From Luteimonas sp. S4-F44 (GTDB lineage: Bacteria; Pseudomonadota; Gammaproteobacteria; Xanthomonadales; Xanthomonadaceae), in the NCBI RefSeq assembly GCF_022637415.1, contig NZ_CP093340.1:3447001-3511000 (forward strand): 64,000 nt of DNA, read 5' to 3'. A program made the position numbers and the translations under genes. Below, piece by piece: positions 1-10,483 of this stretch (positions are counted from its first letter, which is position 1; every line of letters starts with the position of its first letter). Under the pieces are notes generated by a model. It did no database searches. It was not told the origin of the DNA and saw only the letters and a program-made list of their open reading frames with translations.

Positions 1-156
1 CCAGCGCGGCAGGCGCACCACGCGCGGATCGGACAGGAACTCGTCCAGATACGCCCGCACCGCATCGGCGGTGGGTGCATCGGGCGTGCCGAGATTGACG
101 ATCAACACGGCGGTGGGGACCGGCGCGGCGCCAGACAGAAGCGAGTGAGCGGACAT
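1..156 (-). CDS. hemH: Ferrochelatase, N-terminal part (runs off the window)
   Basis: Ferrochelatase inserts Fe2+ into protoporphyrin IX, the last step of heme synthesis. Only the first 52 codons are present, read leftwards from an ATG at 154-156 and open to the window edge. The visible peptide carries the family's N-terminal signature [10 protein letters not shown] followed by EFLSDPRVV, spaced as in other ferrochelatases. The gene is divergent from the SYLF-domain gene. The 158 bp between them hold the promoters of both, but I could not fix clear -35/-10 boxes. The identification is firm for such a short fragment; the rest of the gene, including the catalytic His and Glu, lies outside. Confidence 0.9.
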   Translation of the reverse strand, partial: MSAHSLLSGAAPVPTAVLIVNLGTPDAPTADAVRAYLDEFLSDPRVVRLPRW

Positions 157-314
157 CCGCATAGGATGGCAGGCCGGCCGCTGCAATGCAGCCGACACGC
201 GCGTGCGCTGCGACCGGCCGAACTCATGCACGATTCATGGCATCGTCACTAGCCTGAATCGGCCGCTCCGCGCGGCGTTGCGCGTTCGCCCCTTCTTAGT
301 CTCCGGAGCCCTCC

Positions 315-1175
315 ATGCGCCTGTCCCCGCGTCGTTCTCTGCTGGTCGCCGGTCTCGCCGTCGTACTTGTCGCAGGTCCCGCTTTCGCCGGTCCGCAGGA
401 AGAGGCGCGCGCCCGGAATGCGGTGCGCGTGCTCAACGAAATCCAGGCGATCCCCGAGTCCGGCATCCCGGACAAGCTGCTCGACGAGGCCCGCGCGATT
501 ATCGTGATCCCCGACACCGTCAAGGCCGGCCTGGTGATCGGCGGCCGTCGTGGCCACGGCCTGCTGTCGGTGCGGACCGCCGACGGCACCTGGTCCAACC
601 CGGCCTTCGTCAAGCTCACCGGCGGCAGCATCGGCCTGCAGGCGGGCGTGCAGTCCTCGGACGTGGTGCTGGTGTTCCGCAACGAACGCAGCCTCGAATC
701 GATCGTCAACGGCAAGTTCACGCTCGGCGCCGATGCCGGCGTTGCCGCCGGCCCGGTGGGCCGCAATGCGGCGGCTCTGACCGACGGCCAGCTCAAGGCC
801 GAGATCTGGTCGTGGTCGCGCGCGCGCGGCCTGTTCGCCGGCGTCGCGCTCGATGGTGCGGTGCTGTCGATCGACGACGAGGCCAATGTCGCGGTCTACG
901 GCAATACCACCACGCCGCGCGCGATCCTCGAAAACCGCCCCGGCCAGGAACCGTCGGGCCCGATCGTCGATTTCCGCGATCGCCTGGAAGAAGCCAGCGC
1001 CACCGCGCGTGTGGCCCGCGGCGGCGCCGCGGTCGCCCCCCGCGCCGCGCAGCCGGCGCCGCCTATCCACAACGTGCCCGAAGCGACCACGGTGCCGGTG
1101 CAGTCGCACGATCCGGCCCCGCAGCCCTTCGAAACGGTCAACGACCAGCCCGCCCAGGTCGAGCAACTGCCGTAA
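315..1175 (+). CDS. SYLF (Ysc84/DUF500) lipid-binding domain protein, exported
   Basis: The 286-residue protein has a Sec signal peptide (residues 1 to about 25, ending AGPAFA) and then a SYLF/Ysc84-type domain over about residues 35-205. Recognisable family blocks are ARAIIVIP, a Gly-rich stretch GGRRGHGLLSVR and the W-SNPAFVKLTGGSIGLQ region. SYLF domains bind phosphoinositides in eukaryotes; the bacterial role is not settled, but envelope association is usual. The last 50 or so residues are a Pro/Ala/Gln-rich tail of low complexity. The start is chosen because it yields the signal peptide and has GGAG 7-10 bases upstream. It lies about 96 bp before tatA and is probably a separate transcription unit. 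Confidence 0.8.
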   Translation: MRLSPRRSLLVAGLAVVLVAGPAFAGPQEEARARNAVRVLNEIQAIPESGIPDKLLDEARAIIVIPDTVKAGLVIGGRRGHGLLSVRTADGTWSNPAFVKLTGGSIGLQAGVQSSDVVLVFRNERSLESIVNGKFTLGADAGVAAGPVGRNAAALTDGQLKAEIWSWSRARGLFAGVALDGAVLSIDDEANVAVYGNTTTPRAILENRPGQEPSGPIVDFRDRLEEASATARVARGGAAVAPRAAQPAPPIHNVPEATTVPVQSHDPAPQPFETVNDQPAQVEQLP

Positions 1176-1271
1176 CCCAGCGGAGGGGCCGGCGACGAGG
1201 AGACGCGTGAGGCCGGCAGGTGTGGCCGGTGCGCTATCCTAGCCGTCCACTCGAATCAGACTGGTCCCGCC

Positions 1272-1499
1272 ATGGGCAGTTTCAGCATCTGGCATTGGCT
1301 CATCGTCCTGCTCGTCGTGCTGCTGGTGTTCGGCACCAAGCGGCTGCGCGGCGCCGGGCGCGACCTCGGCGAGGCGGTCAAGGGCTTCAAGAAGGGCATG
1401 CACGACGACGACGTGCCGCCCGAGCGTCTCGATGACCAGTCGCGCGAGTCGGAGTCGGCCGCCGACCGCGCACGACGCGAAGACCACACCCCGCGCTGA
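1272..1499 (+). CDS. tatA: Sec-independent translocase subunit TatA
   Basis: TatA forms the size-adjustable pore of the twin-arginine system that exports folded, often cofactor-bearing proteins across the inner membrane. The 75-residue protein has the expected plan: one N-terminal membrane helix (residues 6-21), the FGTKRLR hinge, an amphipathic helix ([15 protein letters not shown]) and a charged tail. It begins the tatABC operon, with tatB starting 23 bp after its stop. Length and motif order fit TatA better than TatB, which follows as a longer homologue. Confidence 0.95.
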   Translation: MGSFSIWHWLIVLLVVLLVFGTKRLRGAGRDLGEAVKGFKKGMHDDDVPPERLDDQSRESESAADRARREDHTPR

Positions 1500-1522
1500 T
1501 CGCGGGATCGACGCGCGCGACG

Positions 1523-1987
1523 ATGTTCGGGATCGGGTCCGGCGAACTGCTGATCATCGCGGTGGTCGCGTTGATCGTGCTCGGCCCGGAGCGATTGCCC
1601 AAGGCCGCGCGTTTCGCCGGGCTGTGGGTGCGCCGCGCGCGCACCCAGTGGCATTCGGTCAAGGCCGAACTGGAACGCGAACTCGAGGCCGAGGAGCTCA
1701 AGCGCAGTGTCCAGGACGCGCAGCGGTCGATCGCGGATGTCGGCACCCAGTTGCGCGATGCCCAGAGCAAGGTACGTGACGAGTTCGACGCCGTGCGTCG
1801 CGGCGCCGACGAACTCGCCGACGAAGCCCGCCGCGTGCCGGACACGCCGGCCGTGACCGAGGCGCCGCTCTCGCCCCCGCCCGCCGACGAGGCCGAGATG
1901 CCTGCCCTGCCGCCGGGCGCGATCGCCGCCGATCCGACCACGCCCCCGCGCGTCCCCCAGGAGGCCGGCGATGGCGCGGCACGCTGA
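1523..1987 (+). CDS. tatB: Sec-independent translocase subunit TatB
   Basis: TatB, with TatC, forms the twin-arginine signal-peptide receptor. The 154-residue protein has an N-terminal membrane helix (residues 6-21), the hallmark LGPERLPKAAR turn, a long charged amphipathic and coiled region (about 35-110) and a Pro/Ala-rich tail. The stop overlaps the tatC start by 17 bp, so translation is probably coupled. The position between tatA and tatC is the classical order. Confidence 0.95.
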   Translation: MFGIGSGELLIIAVVALIVLGPERLPKAARFAGLWVRRARTQWHSVKAELERELEAEELKRSVQDAQRSIADVGTQLRDAQSKVRDEFDAVRRGADELADEARRVPDTPAVTEAPLSPPPADEAEMPALPPGAIAADPTTPPRVPQEAGDGAAR

Positions 1988-2729
1988 CGACGACGCAGGT
2001 GAGGGCAGCCTGGTCGATCATCTGATCGAGCTGCGCATGCGGCTGATGCGCGGCCTGGCCGGCACCGGCATCGTGCTGCTGGCCTTGCTGCCGTTCGCCA
2101 ATCGCCTGTATGGCCTGCTGGCCCAGCCGCTGCTCGACAAACTGCCCGACGGCGCGCATCTGATCGCGGTCGAGGTCGCCTCGCCGTTCTTCGCGCCGCT
2201 CAAACTCGCCTTTTTCACCGCACTGGTGGTGACCATGCCCTGGCTGCTGTACCAGGCCTGGGCGTTCGTCGCGCCGGGTCTGTACAAGCGCGAGAAGCGC
2301 CTGGCGCTGCCACTGCTGGCCTCGGCGGTCGGGCTGTTCTACATCGGCTGCGCGTTCGCCTTCTTTTTCGTGCTGCCTTCGGTGTTCCGGTTCCTGACCC
2401 TGGTCACCCCCGATGGCGTGGCGATGATGACCGACATCAACGCCTACCTGAACTTTGTGCTGGTGATCTTCCTGGCGTTTGGCCTGAGCTTCGAGCTGCC
2501 GGTGGCACTGGTGATCCTGGTGCTGCTGGGCTGGGTGACCACCGACCAGTTGCGCGAGGCGCGCGGCTACGCAGTGGTCGGCGTGTTCATCCTGGCGGCG
2601 GTGATCACGCCGCCCGACGTGGTCTCCCAGCTGATGCTGGCCGTGCCGATGTGCCTGCTCTACGAGGCCGGCATCATCGCGGCGCGGTTGCTGGCGCCCA
2701 AGCCCGGCCCGCTGCAAGACCGCGCATGA
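1971..2729 (+). CDS. tatC: Sec-independent translocase subunit TatC
   Basis: TatC is the multispanning core that recognises twin-arginine signal peptides. At 252 residues it has family length. It shows the conserved cytoplasmic N-terminus (SLVDHLIELRMRLMRG), six hydrophobic segments and the FVAPGLYKREKR loop. The ATG lies inside the end of tatB, and its own stop overlaps the next start in an ATGA junction at 2726-2729. The RDD protein downstream is therefore cotranscribed and probably translationally coupled. Confidence 0.96.
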   Translation: MARHADDDAGEGSLVDHLIELRMRLMRGLAGTGIVLLALLPFANRLYGLLAQPLLDKLPDGAHLIAVEVASPFFAPLKLAFFTALVVTMPWLLYQAWAFVAPGLYKREKRLALPLLASAVGLFYIGCAFAFFFVLPSVFRFLTLVTPDGVAMMTDINAYLNFVLVIFLAFGLSFELPVALVILVLLGWVTTDQLREARGYAVVGVFILAAVITPPDVVSQLMLAVPMCLLYEAGIIAARLLAPKPGPLQDRA

Positions 2730-3421
2730 GCGCGGGCGCGCCGACGTCGCTGCCGCGCCGCTATGCGGCCTGGTCGCTGGACGCGGCCGCAATCACGGTG
2801 GTCGTCGTCGCGTTGTTGCATCGCCGCCTGTGCGCGGGCCTGGCCGCCTGCGGCGAGGCGCTCGACGCACTGAGCCTCGCGATGGCCGGCACGATGGCCG
2901 ACGCCGCCGACCGCGGCATCGCGCCGGCGGCGCTGGCGCGGACCTGGTTCACCGATCCTGCGCTGCACGCCGCGGTCGGCCAGTTGTCGTTCGCGGTCAG
3001 CGCTTGGCTGCTGCCGCCGATGCTGGCGTTCGCGCTGCTCGCGCTGGTCTGGTTCGCGGGATTCGAAGGCTCGCGCTGGCAGGCGACCCCGGGCAAGCGC
3101 CTGCTGGGCCTGCGCGTGGTCGACGACGACGGCCTACCGCCCAGTCCGGCGCGCGCGGCGCTGCGTCAGGCCGCGGGCCTGCTGTCGTGGGCCAGCCTCA
3201 ACATCGGTCACGCGTTGGCCGGGCTCGCCCCACGCCACCAGGCGCTGCACGACCGCATCGCCGGCACCCACGTGGTGCGCATCGATGCGCGGCCGATGGC
3301 CCTGCCCGTGCGGCTGTGGCTGGCGCTGCAGTTGCCGGCCTGCTTCCTGCTGCTGGCCTGGCTGATGCACGCCGTCGACCGCAGTGTGACCGCCGCGCTG
3401 GACGCGACGCTGGGGCTGTAG
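2726..3421 (+). CDS. RDD-family membrane protein
   Basis: The 231-residue polytopic inner-membrane protein starts at the ATG within the ATGA overlap with tatC; upstream in-frame codons would lie wholly inside tatC. The N-terminus PRRYAAWSLDAAAI is the RDD block with its Arg and Asp. The block WQATPGKRLLGLRVVDDDG follows the second membrane region, and LHDRIAGTHVV comes later, all standard for the family. RDD proteins are poorly understood; some are linked to transport or Na+/H+ exchange. Coupling to tatC suggests an envelope role but does not define it. The end is convergent with the next gene, 14 bp away. Confidence 0.85.
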   Translation: MSAGAPTSLPRRYAAWSLDAAAITVVVVALLHRRLCAGLAACGEALDALSLAMAGTMADAADRGIAPAALARTWFTDPALHAAVGQLSFAVSAWLLPPMLAFALLALVWFAGFEGSRWQATPGKRLLGLRVVDDDGLPPSPARAALRQAAGLLSWASLNIGHALAGLAPRHQALHDRIAGTHVVRIDARPMALPVRLWLALQLPACFLLLAWLMHAVDRSVTAALDATLGL

Positions 3422-3435
3422 CCGCCCGCGCCTGG

Positions 3436-4359
3436 CTACAGCTCGATCGTTGAGCCCGGGGCCGGTCCGGCGGGCGCCGCGGCATCGCCGCAGATGTCGC
3501 GCCACATGAAGTACATCGCGCCGAACATCACCACGTACAGCACCAGCAGCAGCACCAGGTACATGGGCAGCACCAGGAACGCGCCCAGCGCCGGATGCAG
3601 CAGCCCGGCGACGATCGTCACCAGCGACGCCACCACGCCGAACACCAGGACCAGCGCAACGCCACCGGCCATCGCCAGCGCAGCGATCACCAGCACCGGC
3701 AGCACGTTCTTGAGCGTGGCCATCACGCCGTCGCCGAACGCGGCGAACACGCTGCGCCCGCCGAGCGCGACCTGGCCCAGACCGATCGCATAGATCGTCG
3801 CATAGAGCATGCCGAACAGCAGGCCCAGCGCCATTAACGGGCCGATGCCCGCCGGCGGCATCGGCAGCTCGGGCGGCGCCGACGGCGGGCTCTGGCTGGC
3901 GCCCATCTCCTGGGTGATCGTCATGATCTCCATGTACCACTCCGGCACGCCTTCACCGAACAGGCTGACCAACGCATAGAACGTGGCGATGTAGAGCGCG
4001 CCCATCAGCAGGCCGAACCCGACCAGGCGCCCGGCGCCGATCGAGAACACCGAGAACAGATCGCCGGGTCGTGCCGGCCGGCCCTGCTCGACGGCATCGA
4101 TGACCCGCAACACGCCGCCGATCAGCAGCGGATAGACCAGGATCGAGAGCAGCGAGATCGCGCCGATCACCATCAGTTGCGACTGCGCGTCGAGCCCGAA
4201 CGCGAGCTGTAGAACCAACTGCAGCACGCTGGGCAGCAGCGCCAACAGCGACACAATGGCCACTGCGCCGTACACCGCCCGGGGATTGCCGCGGCCGACG
4301 TTGACCGCCTGCACCAGCCACTGCCAGCCGTGGCCCGCTCCCACGCTCCGAATCGTCAT
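3436..4359 (-). CDS. Polytopic membrane protein, BPSS1780-like family
   Basis: A 307-residue hydrophobic protein with about six membrane segments. The start MTIRSVGAGHGWQWL is preferred over an upstream ATG at 4398 because the GHGWQWL-x-A block followed by a long first membrane helix is the usual beginning of this family. A central soluble loop (residues about 145-175) is rich in Pro, Met and Ser. The C-terminal block FMWRDICGD precedes a short Pro/Ala tail. The function of the family is unknown. It is convergent with the RDD gene and shows no operon partner on its own strand. Confidence 0.65.
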   Translation of the reverse strand: MTIRSVGAGHGWQWLVQAVNVGRGNPRAVYGAVAIVSLLALLPSVLQLVLQLAFGLDAQSQLMVIGAISLLSILVYPLLIGGVLRVIDAVEQGRPARPGDLFSVFSIGAGRLVGFGLLMGALYIATFYALVSLFGEGVPEWYMEIMTITQEMGASQSPPSAPPELPMPPAGIGPLMALGLLFGMLYATIYAIGLGQVALGGRSVFAAFGDGVMATLKNVLPVLVIAALAMAGGVALVLVFGVVASLVTIVAGLLHPALGAFLVLPMYLVLLLVLYVVMFGAMYFMWRDICGDAAAPAGPAPGSTIEL

Positions 4360-4464
4360 CCCACTGCTTCCCATTCCGCACATGGCGTCATGCCACAAGG
4401 CCGGTCATCGTACTGCAGTGCCGATGCACGCGGCGCGCAGACGGCGCGGCGGCGGGCAGCGCCG

Positions 4465-5205
4465 CTACCCGGCCGGTGGCCCCGGCAGCCGGCCGCAAAC
4501 GGCCGCAAAACGTCGCAGCACCGTGCGCGCATGCGGCGCGGCCCGCACCGCGGCCAGCATCACCGCCGGATCGGCGCCCTCCTCGCGCAGCGACTGCGCC
4601 CGGGCGCGGATGTAGCCGCGCATATGTGTGGCACTGAACTCGGGATGGAACTGCACGCCCCAGACCCGCTCGCCCCAGCGGAAGGCATGGTGCGGCTCGA
4701 GCGCCGAGCGGGCGAGCGGCACCGCGCCGGCGGGCAGCGTCAGCACGCTCTGCAGGTGCGTGGCCTGCGCGGTGAACCGCGACGGCAGCCCCCTGAACAG
4801 CGGATCGTCGCGGACGGCGGCCAGCGTTTCGATCTCCACCGTGCCCATCTCGCGCCCGTGGGGATTGGCGCCGACCTCGCCGCCGAGCGCATGGGCGATC
4901 AACTGGTGGCCATAGCAGATGCCCAGCAGCGGCCTGCCCGCCTGCGCGGCATCGCGCAGCCAGGCCGCACTGCGCTCGCTCCAGTCGGCGCGGTCGGTGA
5001 CCATTGCGCCCGAGCCGGTGACGATCGTCGCCCGCACCGCGTCGATCGGCGGCAACGACGCACCGCCTTCGACATCGACCACCGCGACCTGGTCGCACGT
5101 CAGCCCGGCGGCCACCCGGATCCAGTGCGCGAAACCGCCGTAGCGGCGCATCGACGGAACGGGCCGTCCGGTTTGCAGAATCAGAATGGGGAGATCGGGC
5201 GCCAT
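4465..5205 (-). CDS. Class I glutamine amidotransferase (GMP synthase-like)
   Basis: A single-domain class I glutamine amidotransferase of 246 residues, cytoplasmic. The triad is visible: nucleophile Cys97 in GICYGHQ, His187 and Glu189 in FHPEFS. The oxyanion region VTGSGAMV replaces the commoner TGSPxSV. Stand-alone proteins of this type hydrolyse Gln or gamma-glutamyl compounds, and their true substrates are mostly unknown; no synthase partner lies next to it. The start MAPDLPILILQTG matches the beta-strand that opens the fold, so an ATG 96 bp upstream is rejected. Confidence 0.8.
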   Translation of the reverse strand: MAPDLPILILQTGRPVPSMRRYGGFAHWIRVAAGLTCDQVAVVDVEGGASLPPIDAVRATIVTGSGAMVTDRADWSERSAAWLRDAAQAGRPLLGICYGHQLIAHALGGEVGANPHGREMGTVEIETLAAVRDDPLFRGLPSRFTAQATHLQSVLTLPAGAVPLARSALEPHHAFRWGERVWGVQFHPEFSATHMRGYIRARAQSLREEGADPAVMLAAVRAAPHARTVLRRFAAVCGRLPGPPAG

Positions 5206-5353
5206 CGTGCAGTGGGGACGTGGGAGAGGCCGCAAGCGTAGCGACTCGGCGCGGGAAAGCGGCCCCGCGCCCAGCGTCCACCCGTCCAGACCGCCATGCA
5301 CCGTTCACGAGGGACGGGGCGATGCGGCGTGAGGGCGGCACGAACCGCAACGC

Positions 5354-7174
5354 CTACTCGCGTGGCGGCAGCACCGTCATCACTTCCTCGACCGTCGTCA
5401 GCCCCTGCGCGATCTTCTCCGCGCCGGCCAGGCGCAATGTGCGCAGGCCGGCGCCGACCGCCGCGTGGGCGAAGCCGGCCAGCGACATCTCCGGCTGGAT
5501 CAGTGCGCGCAGCGCCGGCGTCACCGGCATCAGTTCGTAGAGACCGACGCGCCCCAGGTAGCCGGTGTTGCGGCATTCCAGGCAGCCGACCGGACCGCAG
5601 GCCTGCGACGGCGGTGGCGGGCCGTCGGGGCCGACCAGCGCGTGCCAGCCGTCCGGGTCGACTGCGCGCGCGGTCCGGCAGTGCGGGCACAGCGTGCGCA
5701 CCAGGCGCTGGGCGAGCACGCCGTTGAGCGTGGACGCGATCAGATAGTGCGGCAGGCCCAGGTCGAGCAGTCGCGTCACCGCCGACGGCGCGTCGTTGGT
5801 GTGCAGCGTGGAGAGCACCAAGTGGCCGGTCAGCGCGGCCTGCACCGCCATCTGCGCGGTGTCGAGATCGCGGATCTCGCCGATCATGATGATGTCCGGG
5901 TCCTGGCGCAGCAGCGTGCGCACGCCCTGGGCGAACGTGAGGTCGATCGCGGCGTGCACCTGCATCTGGTTGAGTTCGACGGCGACCATCTCGATCGGGT
6001 CCTCGACCGTGCACACGTTGACGTCGGGCGTGGCCAGCGCTCGCAGTGTCGAGTACAGCGTCGTGGTCTTGCCCGAGCCGGTGGGCCCGGTGACGAGCAC
6101 GATGCCGTGTGGGCGCTGCACCAGGTCGTTCCAGGCCGTCTCCTCCCCCGCGTCGAAGCCCAGCTGCGCGATCGTCTTGAACGCGGTATCGGGATCGAAG
6201 ATGCGCATCACGCACTTCTCGCCGAAGGCGGTCGGCATCGTCGACAGGCGCATCTCCACCTCGCGCCCACCCGGCGAGCGGGTCTTGATGCGGCCGTCCT
6301 GCGGCCGTCGGCGCTCGGCCAGGTCCATGCGCCCAAGTACCTTGATGCGGCTGACCGCTGCGGTCATCACCGGCGGCGGCATTTCGAACACCTTGTGCAG
6401 CACGCCGTCGATGCGGAAACGCACGCGGCCGACGTCGCGGCGCGGCTCGAGGTGGATGTCCGAGGCGCGCTGCTCGTAGGCGTACTGCAGCAGCCAATCG
6501 ACGATGTGCACGATGTGCTGGTCGTCGGCGTTGACGTCGCCCGAGCGGCCGAGTTCGACTAGTTGTTCGAACGACGGCGCACTCCCGCCGCCGTCGCGCA
6601 GGTCGCGCGCGCCGCGCACTGAGCGCGTGACGCCGAAGAACTCCATCGTGTAGCGGTGCAGGTCGAGCGGGTTGGCGACGACCAGGTCGATGTCCCGCCG
6701 CAGCAGACGCTGCAGATCGGGCAACCAGTCGAGCGCCAGCGGTTCGCTGGTCGCGATGCGGGCATGCTGGGGCGTGACCTCGACCGGCAGGATGCGGTGC
6801 CGGCGGGCGTAGGCGTGCGAGACCAGATCGGTCACGTCAGCCACGACGATCTTCGTCGGATCGATGCGCAGATAGGCGTGCCCGGTGCGCTGCGCCAGCC
6901 ATTGCGTCAAGGCCTCCAGGCCCAGCTCGCGCCCGGGGCGCAGCGCCGAAGGCAGCTTGAGATTGGCCAGCAGCACCAGCGGATGCACCGCCTCCAGGCC
7001 GCGGGTCGCGCGCCCGCCCACGCGCGCGCGCTCGGCGTCGGCCGGTGCCAGCAGGCCGTCGGCGACCAGCGCGGCGACGACCGGCTCGAACGTCAACCGC
7101 CCGATCGGCAACCGCGCGACGGGCGCGCCGGCCTTGTGGCCTGCGGGCGGCGGCGGCATCCGGGGTTCGTTCAA
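5354..7174 (-). CDS. GspE/PilB-type secretion or pilus assembly ATPase
   Basis: A 606-residue hexameric ATPase of the type II secretion/type IV pilus family. Visible parts: an N-terminal MshEN/GspE-N-like domain (about 20-150), the Asp-box region with ASDIHLEPR (about 237-245), Walker [11 protein letters not shown] (about 362-371), Walker B region MIGEIRD, the His box, and a zinc-binding pair CPHC and CLEC near residues 500-535. Start ATG is at 7172-7174. No gspCD or gspF-N gene adjoins it, so it is an orphan here and could serve a type II system or a pilus encoded elsewhere. Two CxxC motifs separated by about 28 residues favour GspE. It is divergent from glyQ. Confidence 0.85.
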   Translation of the reverse strand: MNEPRMPPPPAGHKAGAPVARLPIGRLTFEPVVAALVADGLLAPADAERARVGGRATRGLEAVHPLVLLANLKLPSALRPGRELGLEALTQWLAQRTGHAYLRIDPTKIVVADVTDLVSHAYARRHRILPVEVTPQHARIATSEPLALDWLPDLQRLLRRDIDLVVANPLDLHRYTMEFFGVTRSVRGARDLRDGGGSAPSFEQLVELGRSGDVNADDQHIVHIVDWLLQYAYEQRASDIHLEPRRDVGRVRFRIDGVLHKVFEMPPPVMTAAVSRIKVLGRMDLAERRRPQDGRIKTRSPGGREVEMRLSTMPTAFGEKCVMRIFDPDTAFKTIAQLGFDAGEETAWNDLVQRPHGIVLVTGPTGSGKTTTLYSTLRALATPDVNVCTVEDPIEMVAVELNQMQVHAAIDLTFAQGVRTLLRQDPDIIMIGEIRDLDTAQMAVQAALTGHLVLSTLHTNDAPSAVTRLLDLGLPHYLIASTLNGVLAQRLVRTLCPHCRTARAVDPDGWHALVGPDGPPPPSQACGPVGCLECRNTGYLGRVGLYELMPVTPALRALIQPEMSLAGFAHAAVGAGLRTLRLAGAEKIAQGLTTVEEVMTVLPPRE

Positions 7175-7266
7175 GCCTGTTCCCTCCGTGGCCGCAGCCG
7201 CCTGGCGCGGCGGGCGGCATGGCGTGGACCGCTATACTAGCGCGCCGCCGCCACGCCCTATTTTCG

Positions 7267-8187
7267 ATGACCGGACCGACGTTCCAGGAGCTGATCCTCA
7301 CGCTCAACGCCTACTGGGCCCGTCAGGGCTGCGTGCTGATCCAGCCGCTGGACCTGGAGGTCGGCGCGGGCACCTTCCACCCGGCGACGTTCCTGCAGGC
7401 GCTGGGCCCCGAGCCGTGGAACGCGGCGTACGTGCAGCCCTGCCGCCGCCCCACCGACGGCCGCTACGGCGACAATCCCAACCGCCTGCAGCGCTATTAC
7501 CAGTACCAGGTCGCGCTCAAGCCCAATCCCGACAACATCGTCGAGCTGTACTTCGGCTCGCTGCGCGAGCTGGGCATCGACCCGCAGGTGCACGACCTGC
7601 GGCTGGTCGAGGACAACTGGGAATCGCCGACGCTCGGCGCCTGGGGCCTGGGCTGGGAAGTCTGGCTCAACGGCATGGAGGTGACCCAGTTCACCTATTT
7701 CCAGCAGGCCGGCGGACTGGAATGCCGTCCGGTGCTGGGCGAGATCACCTACGGTCTCGAGCGGCTTTGCATGTATCTGCAGAACGTCGACAACGTGTTC
7801 GACATCGTATGGACCCATGGCCCGGACGGCACGCCGGTCACTTACCGCGACGTCTACCACCAGAACGAAGTCGAGCAGAGCACCTACAACTTCGAGCACG
7901 CCGACGTCGCCGAGCTGTTCCATCGCTTCGACCACTGCGAGGCCGAGGCGCTCAAGCTCGTCGAGCTCGGGCTGCCGCTGCCGGCCTACGAGCAGGTGTG
8001 CAAGGCCAGCCACAGCTTCAACCTGCTCGACGCGCGCCGCGCCATCAGCGTCACCGAACGCCAGCGCTACATCCTGCGCGTGCGCACGCTGGCCCAGGCG
8101 GTCGCCAAGGCCTATTACGCGCAGCGCGAGAAGCTCGGCTTCCCGCGGCTCAAGCGCGACCCCGCGCCCGCGGACGCCGCGGCCTGA
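7267..8187 (+). CDS. glyQ: Glycine--tRNA ligase, alpha subunit
   Basis: Catalytic alpha subunit of the bacterial alpha2beta2 glycyl-tRNA synthetase, 306 residues and typical in length. The sequence is near-textbook: [53 protein letters not shown] and the FTYFQQ region. Upstream in-frame ATGs exist from 7045 but lie inside the antisense gspE-like gene, so 7267 is taken. A -10-like TATACT at 7233-7238 lies in a small palindrome (CGCTA-TAC-TAGCG) 28 bp upstream of the ATG. No strong Shine-Dalgarno is seen. glyS follows after 115 bp. Confidence 0.97.
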   Translation: MTGPTFQELILTLNAYWARQGCVLIQPLDLEVGAGTFHPATFLQALGPEPWNAAYVQPCRRPTDGRYGDNPNRLQRYYQYQVALKPNPDNIVELYFGSLRELGIDPQVHDLRLVEDNWESPTLGAWGLGWEVWLNGMEVTQFTYFQQAGGLECRPVLGEITYGLERLCMYLQNVDNVFDIVWTHGPDGTPVTYRDVYHQNEVEQSTYNFEHADVAELFHRFDHCEAEALKLVELGLPLPAYEQVCKASHSFNLLDARRAISVTERQRYILRVRTLAQAVAKAYYAQREKLGFPRLKRDPAPADAAA

Positions 8188-8302
8188 GCCTGCCCCCGAT
8201 CCGCTGCGCATCACGACGTTCCATGATCCGCCGTCCGGCGGTCGACACGGCCCTCCCCCGCACCGCGGGCACGGCGGGCGAAGAGAAAAAGGGTCCTTCC
8301 GC

Positions 8303-10420
8303 ATGACCGACACCAAGCCCCTGCTGATCGAACTGGGCACCGAAGAACTGCCGGTCAAGGCCTTGCCCGGCCTGGCCCAGGCGTTCTTCGACGGCGTGAT
8401 CGCGGCGCTGGACAAGCGCGGCATCAAAGTGGTCCGCGGCGATGCGAAGCCGCTGTACACGCCGCGGCGCCTGGCGGTGCTGCTGCCCGGCGTCGCCGCC
8501 GAGCAGCCCGAACAGCGTGGCGAAGTGCTGGGGCCGTATCTCAACATCGCGCTCGATGCCGACGGCCAGCCGACGAAAGCCCTGCAGGGCTTCGCCGCAA
8601 AGGTCGGGGTCGACTGGACCCAACTGGAGAAGACCGCCGACGCCAAGGGCGAGCGCTTCGTGCACCGCACCGCAAGCGCTGGCGCAACCACCGCCGCGCT
8701 GCTGCCCGAGGTGCTGCGCGAGGCGATCGCGGCGATGCCGATCCCCAAGCCGATGCGCTGGGGCGCGCATGCGTACGCGTTCGCACGCCCGGTGCACTGG
8801 CTGGTGGCGCTGCACGGCGATGCGGTCGTGGAGGCCGAACTGTTCGGCGCACGCGCCGGTCGCGACAGCCGCGGTCACCGCTTCATGCACGATGCGCCGG
8901 TGGCCATCACCGCCCCCGGCGACTACGTCGAGGCGCTGCGCGCAGCCTCGGTGCTGGTCGATCCCGATGTCCGGCGCCGGGCGATTGCCGATGCGGTCGA
9001 CGCCGCGGCGCGCGCGGTTGGCGGCCAGGCGCGCATCGAGGCCGACAATCTCGAGCAGGTGAATTGCCTGGTCGAATGGCCGAGCGCAGTGGCCTGCACG
9101 TTCGAGGCCGAGTTCCTGGCCGTGCCGCAGGAGGCACTGATCGCGACGATGGAAGCGAACCAGAAGTTCTTCCCGGTGCTGCGCGACGGCCGGCTGACCG
9201 AGTACTTCATCGGCATCGCCAACATCGTCTCCAAGGACCCGGCGGAGGTCGCCAAGGGCTACGAGCGGGTGATCCGTCCGCGCTTCGCCGATGCCAAGTT
9301 CTTCTTCGACGAAGATCTCAAGCAGGGCCTGTCGGCGATGAACGAGGGGCTGCGGACGGTGACCTACCAGGCCAAGCTCGGCAGCATCGCCGACAAGGTG
9401 GCGCGGGTGGCCGCGCTGGCCCAGGTCATCGCGCCGCAGGTCAGCGTCGACGCCGCACTCGCGCAGCGCGCGGCGGCGCTGTCGAAGGCCGATCTGCAAT
9501 CGCGGATGGTCGGCGAGTTCCCGGAACTGCAGGGCATCGCCGGCCGCTACTACGCCCGGCACGACCCGGCGCTGGCCGGCCTGTCGGACGACGACCGCAG
9601 CGCGTTGGCGGACGCGCTCGACGAGGCCTGGCAGCCGCGCTTTGCCGGCGACGACATCCCGCTTTCGGCGCTGGGCAAGGTGCTGGCGATCGCCGAACGC
9701 CTGGACACCCTGGCCGGCGGTTTCGCCGCAGGCCTCAAGCCGACCGGCAACAAGGACCCGTTCGCGCTGCGCCGCACCGCGCTGGGACTGGCGCGCACAC
9801 TGATCGAGAGCGGCTTCGATCTCGACCTGCACCAGCTGCTCGCCGCTGCGGTCGAGCGCGTCGGCGCGCTGCCGACCGGCAAGGACGGCGCCACCGCGTC
9901 GGCCGATGCGGGCGAACTGTATGACTTCGTGCTCGAGCGTCTGAAGGGCTACTACGCCGACCGCGGTGTGCCGGCCGCGCACCTGGCCGCGGTCGCCGCG
10001 CTGCGCCCGGGCTCGCTGTACGACCTCGACCGGCGCATCGATGCGATCGGCACGTTCGCGCAGTTGCCCGAAGCCGCCGCGCTTGCCGCCGCCGACAAGC
10101 GCATCCGCAACATCCTGCGCAAGGCCGACGACGCGATTCCCGGCGCCGTGGACGCGGCGCTGCTGCGCGAACCGGCCGAAGCGGCGCTGGCCGAAGCGGT
10201 CGCGGCCGCGCACGGCGAGACCGGGCCGGCGTTGGCCCAGGGCGACTACGTCGCGGCGCTGACGCGGCTGGCGCGGCTGCGTCCGCAGGTCGATGCGTTC
10301 TTCGACGCGGTGATGGTGAACGCCGACGACCCGGCGCTGCGCGGCAACCGCCTGGCGCTGTTGCAGGGGCTCGCCGACCGGCTGGGCAGCGTCGCGGCGA
10401 TCGGCCACCTGTCGGCCTGA
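8303..10420 (+). CDS. glyS: Glycine--tRNA ligase, beta subunit
   Basis: Beta subunit of glycyl-tRNA synthetase, which binds tRNA-Gly, 705 residues. Recognisable blocks are [15 protein letters not shown] at the start, [42 protein letters not shown] and the C-terminal DALR-like anticodon-binding region (about 590-700). ATG 8303 has a purine-rich AAGAGAAAAAGGG upstream. The frame is open far 5' of it, but the family N-terminus begins here. It forms an operon with glyQ. Confidence 0.97.
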   Translation: MTDTKPLLIELGTEELPVKALPGLAQAFFDGVIAALDKRGIKVVRGDAKPLYTPRRLAVLLPGVAAEQPEQRGEVLGPYLNIALDADGQPTKALQGFAAKVGVDWTQLEKTADAKGERFVHRTASAGATTAALLPEVLREAIAAMPIPKPMRWGAHAYAFARPVHWLVALHGDAVVEAELFGARAGRDSRGHRFMHDAPVAITAPGDYVEALRAASVLVDPDVRRRAIADAVDAAARAVGGQARIEADNLEQVNCLVEWPSAVACTFEAEFLAVPQEALIATMEANQKFFPVLRDGRLTEYFIGIANIVSKDPAEVAKGYERVIRPRFADAKFFFDEDLKQGLSAMNEGLRTVTYQAKLGSIADKVARVAALAQVIAPQVSVDAALAQRAAALSKADLQSRMVGEFPELQGIAGRYYARHDPALAGLSDDDRSALADALDEAWQPRFAGDDIPLSALGKVLAIAERLDTLAGGFAAGLKPTGNKDPFALRRTALGLARTLIESGFDLDLHQLLAAAVERVGALPTGKDGATASADAGELYDFVLERLKGYYADRGVPAAHLAAVAALRPGSLYDLDRRIDAIGTFAQLPEAAALAAADKRIRNILRKADDAIPGAVDAALLREPAEAALAEAVAAAHGETGPALAQGDYVAALTRLARLRPQVDAFFDAVMVNADDPALRGNRLALLQGLADRLGSVAAIGHLSA

Positions 10421-10483
10421 GTACCACGCGAACGGGGTCGCAGCGTTAATCGACTCTTGACACGTACCGGGTATCCTCGCCGG

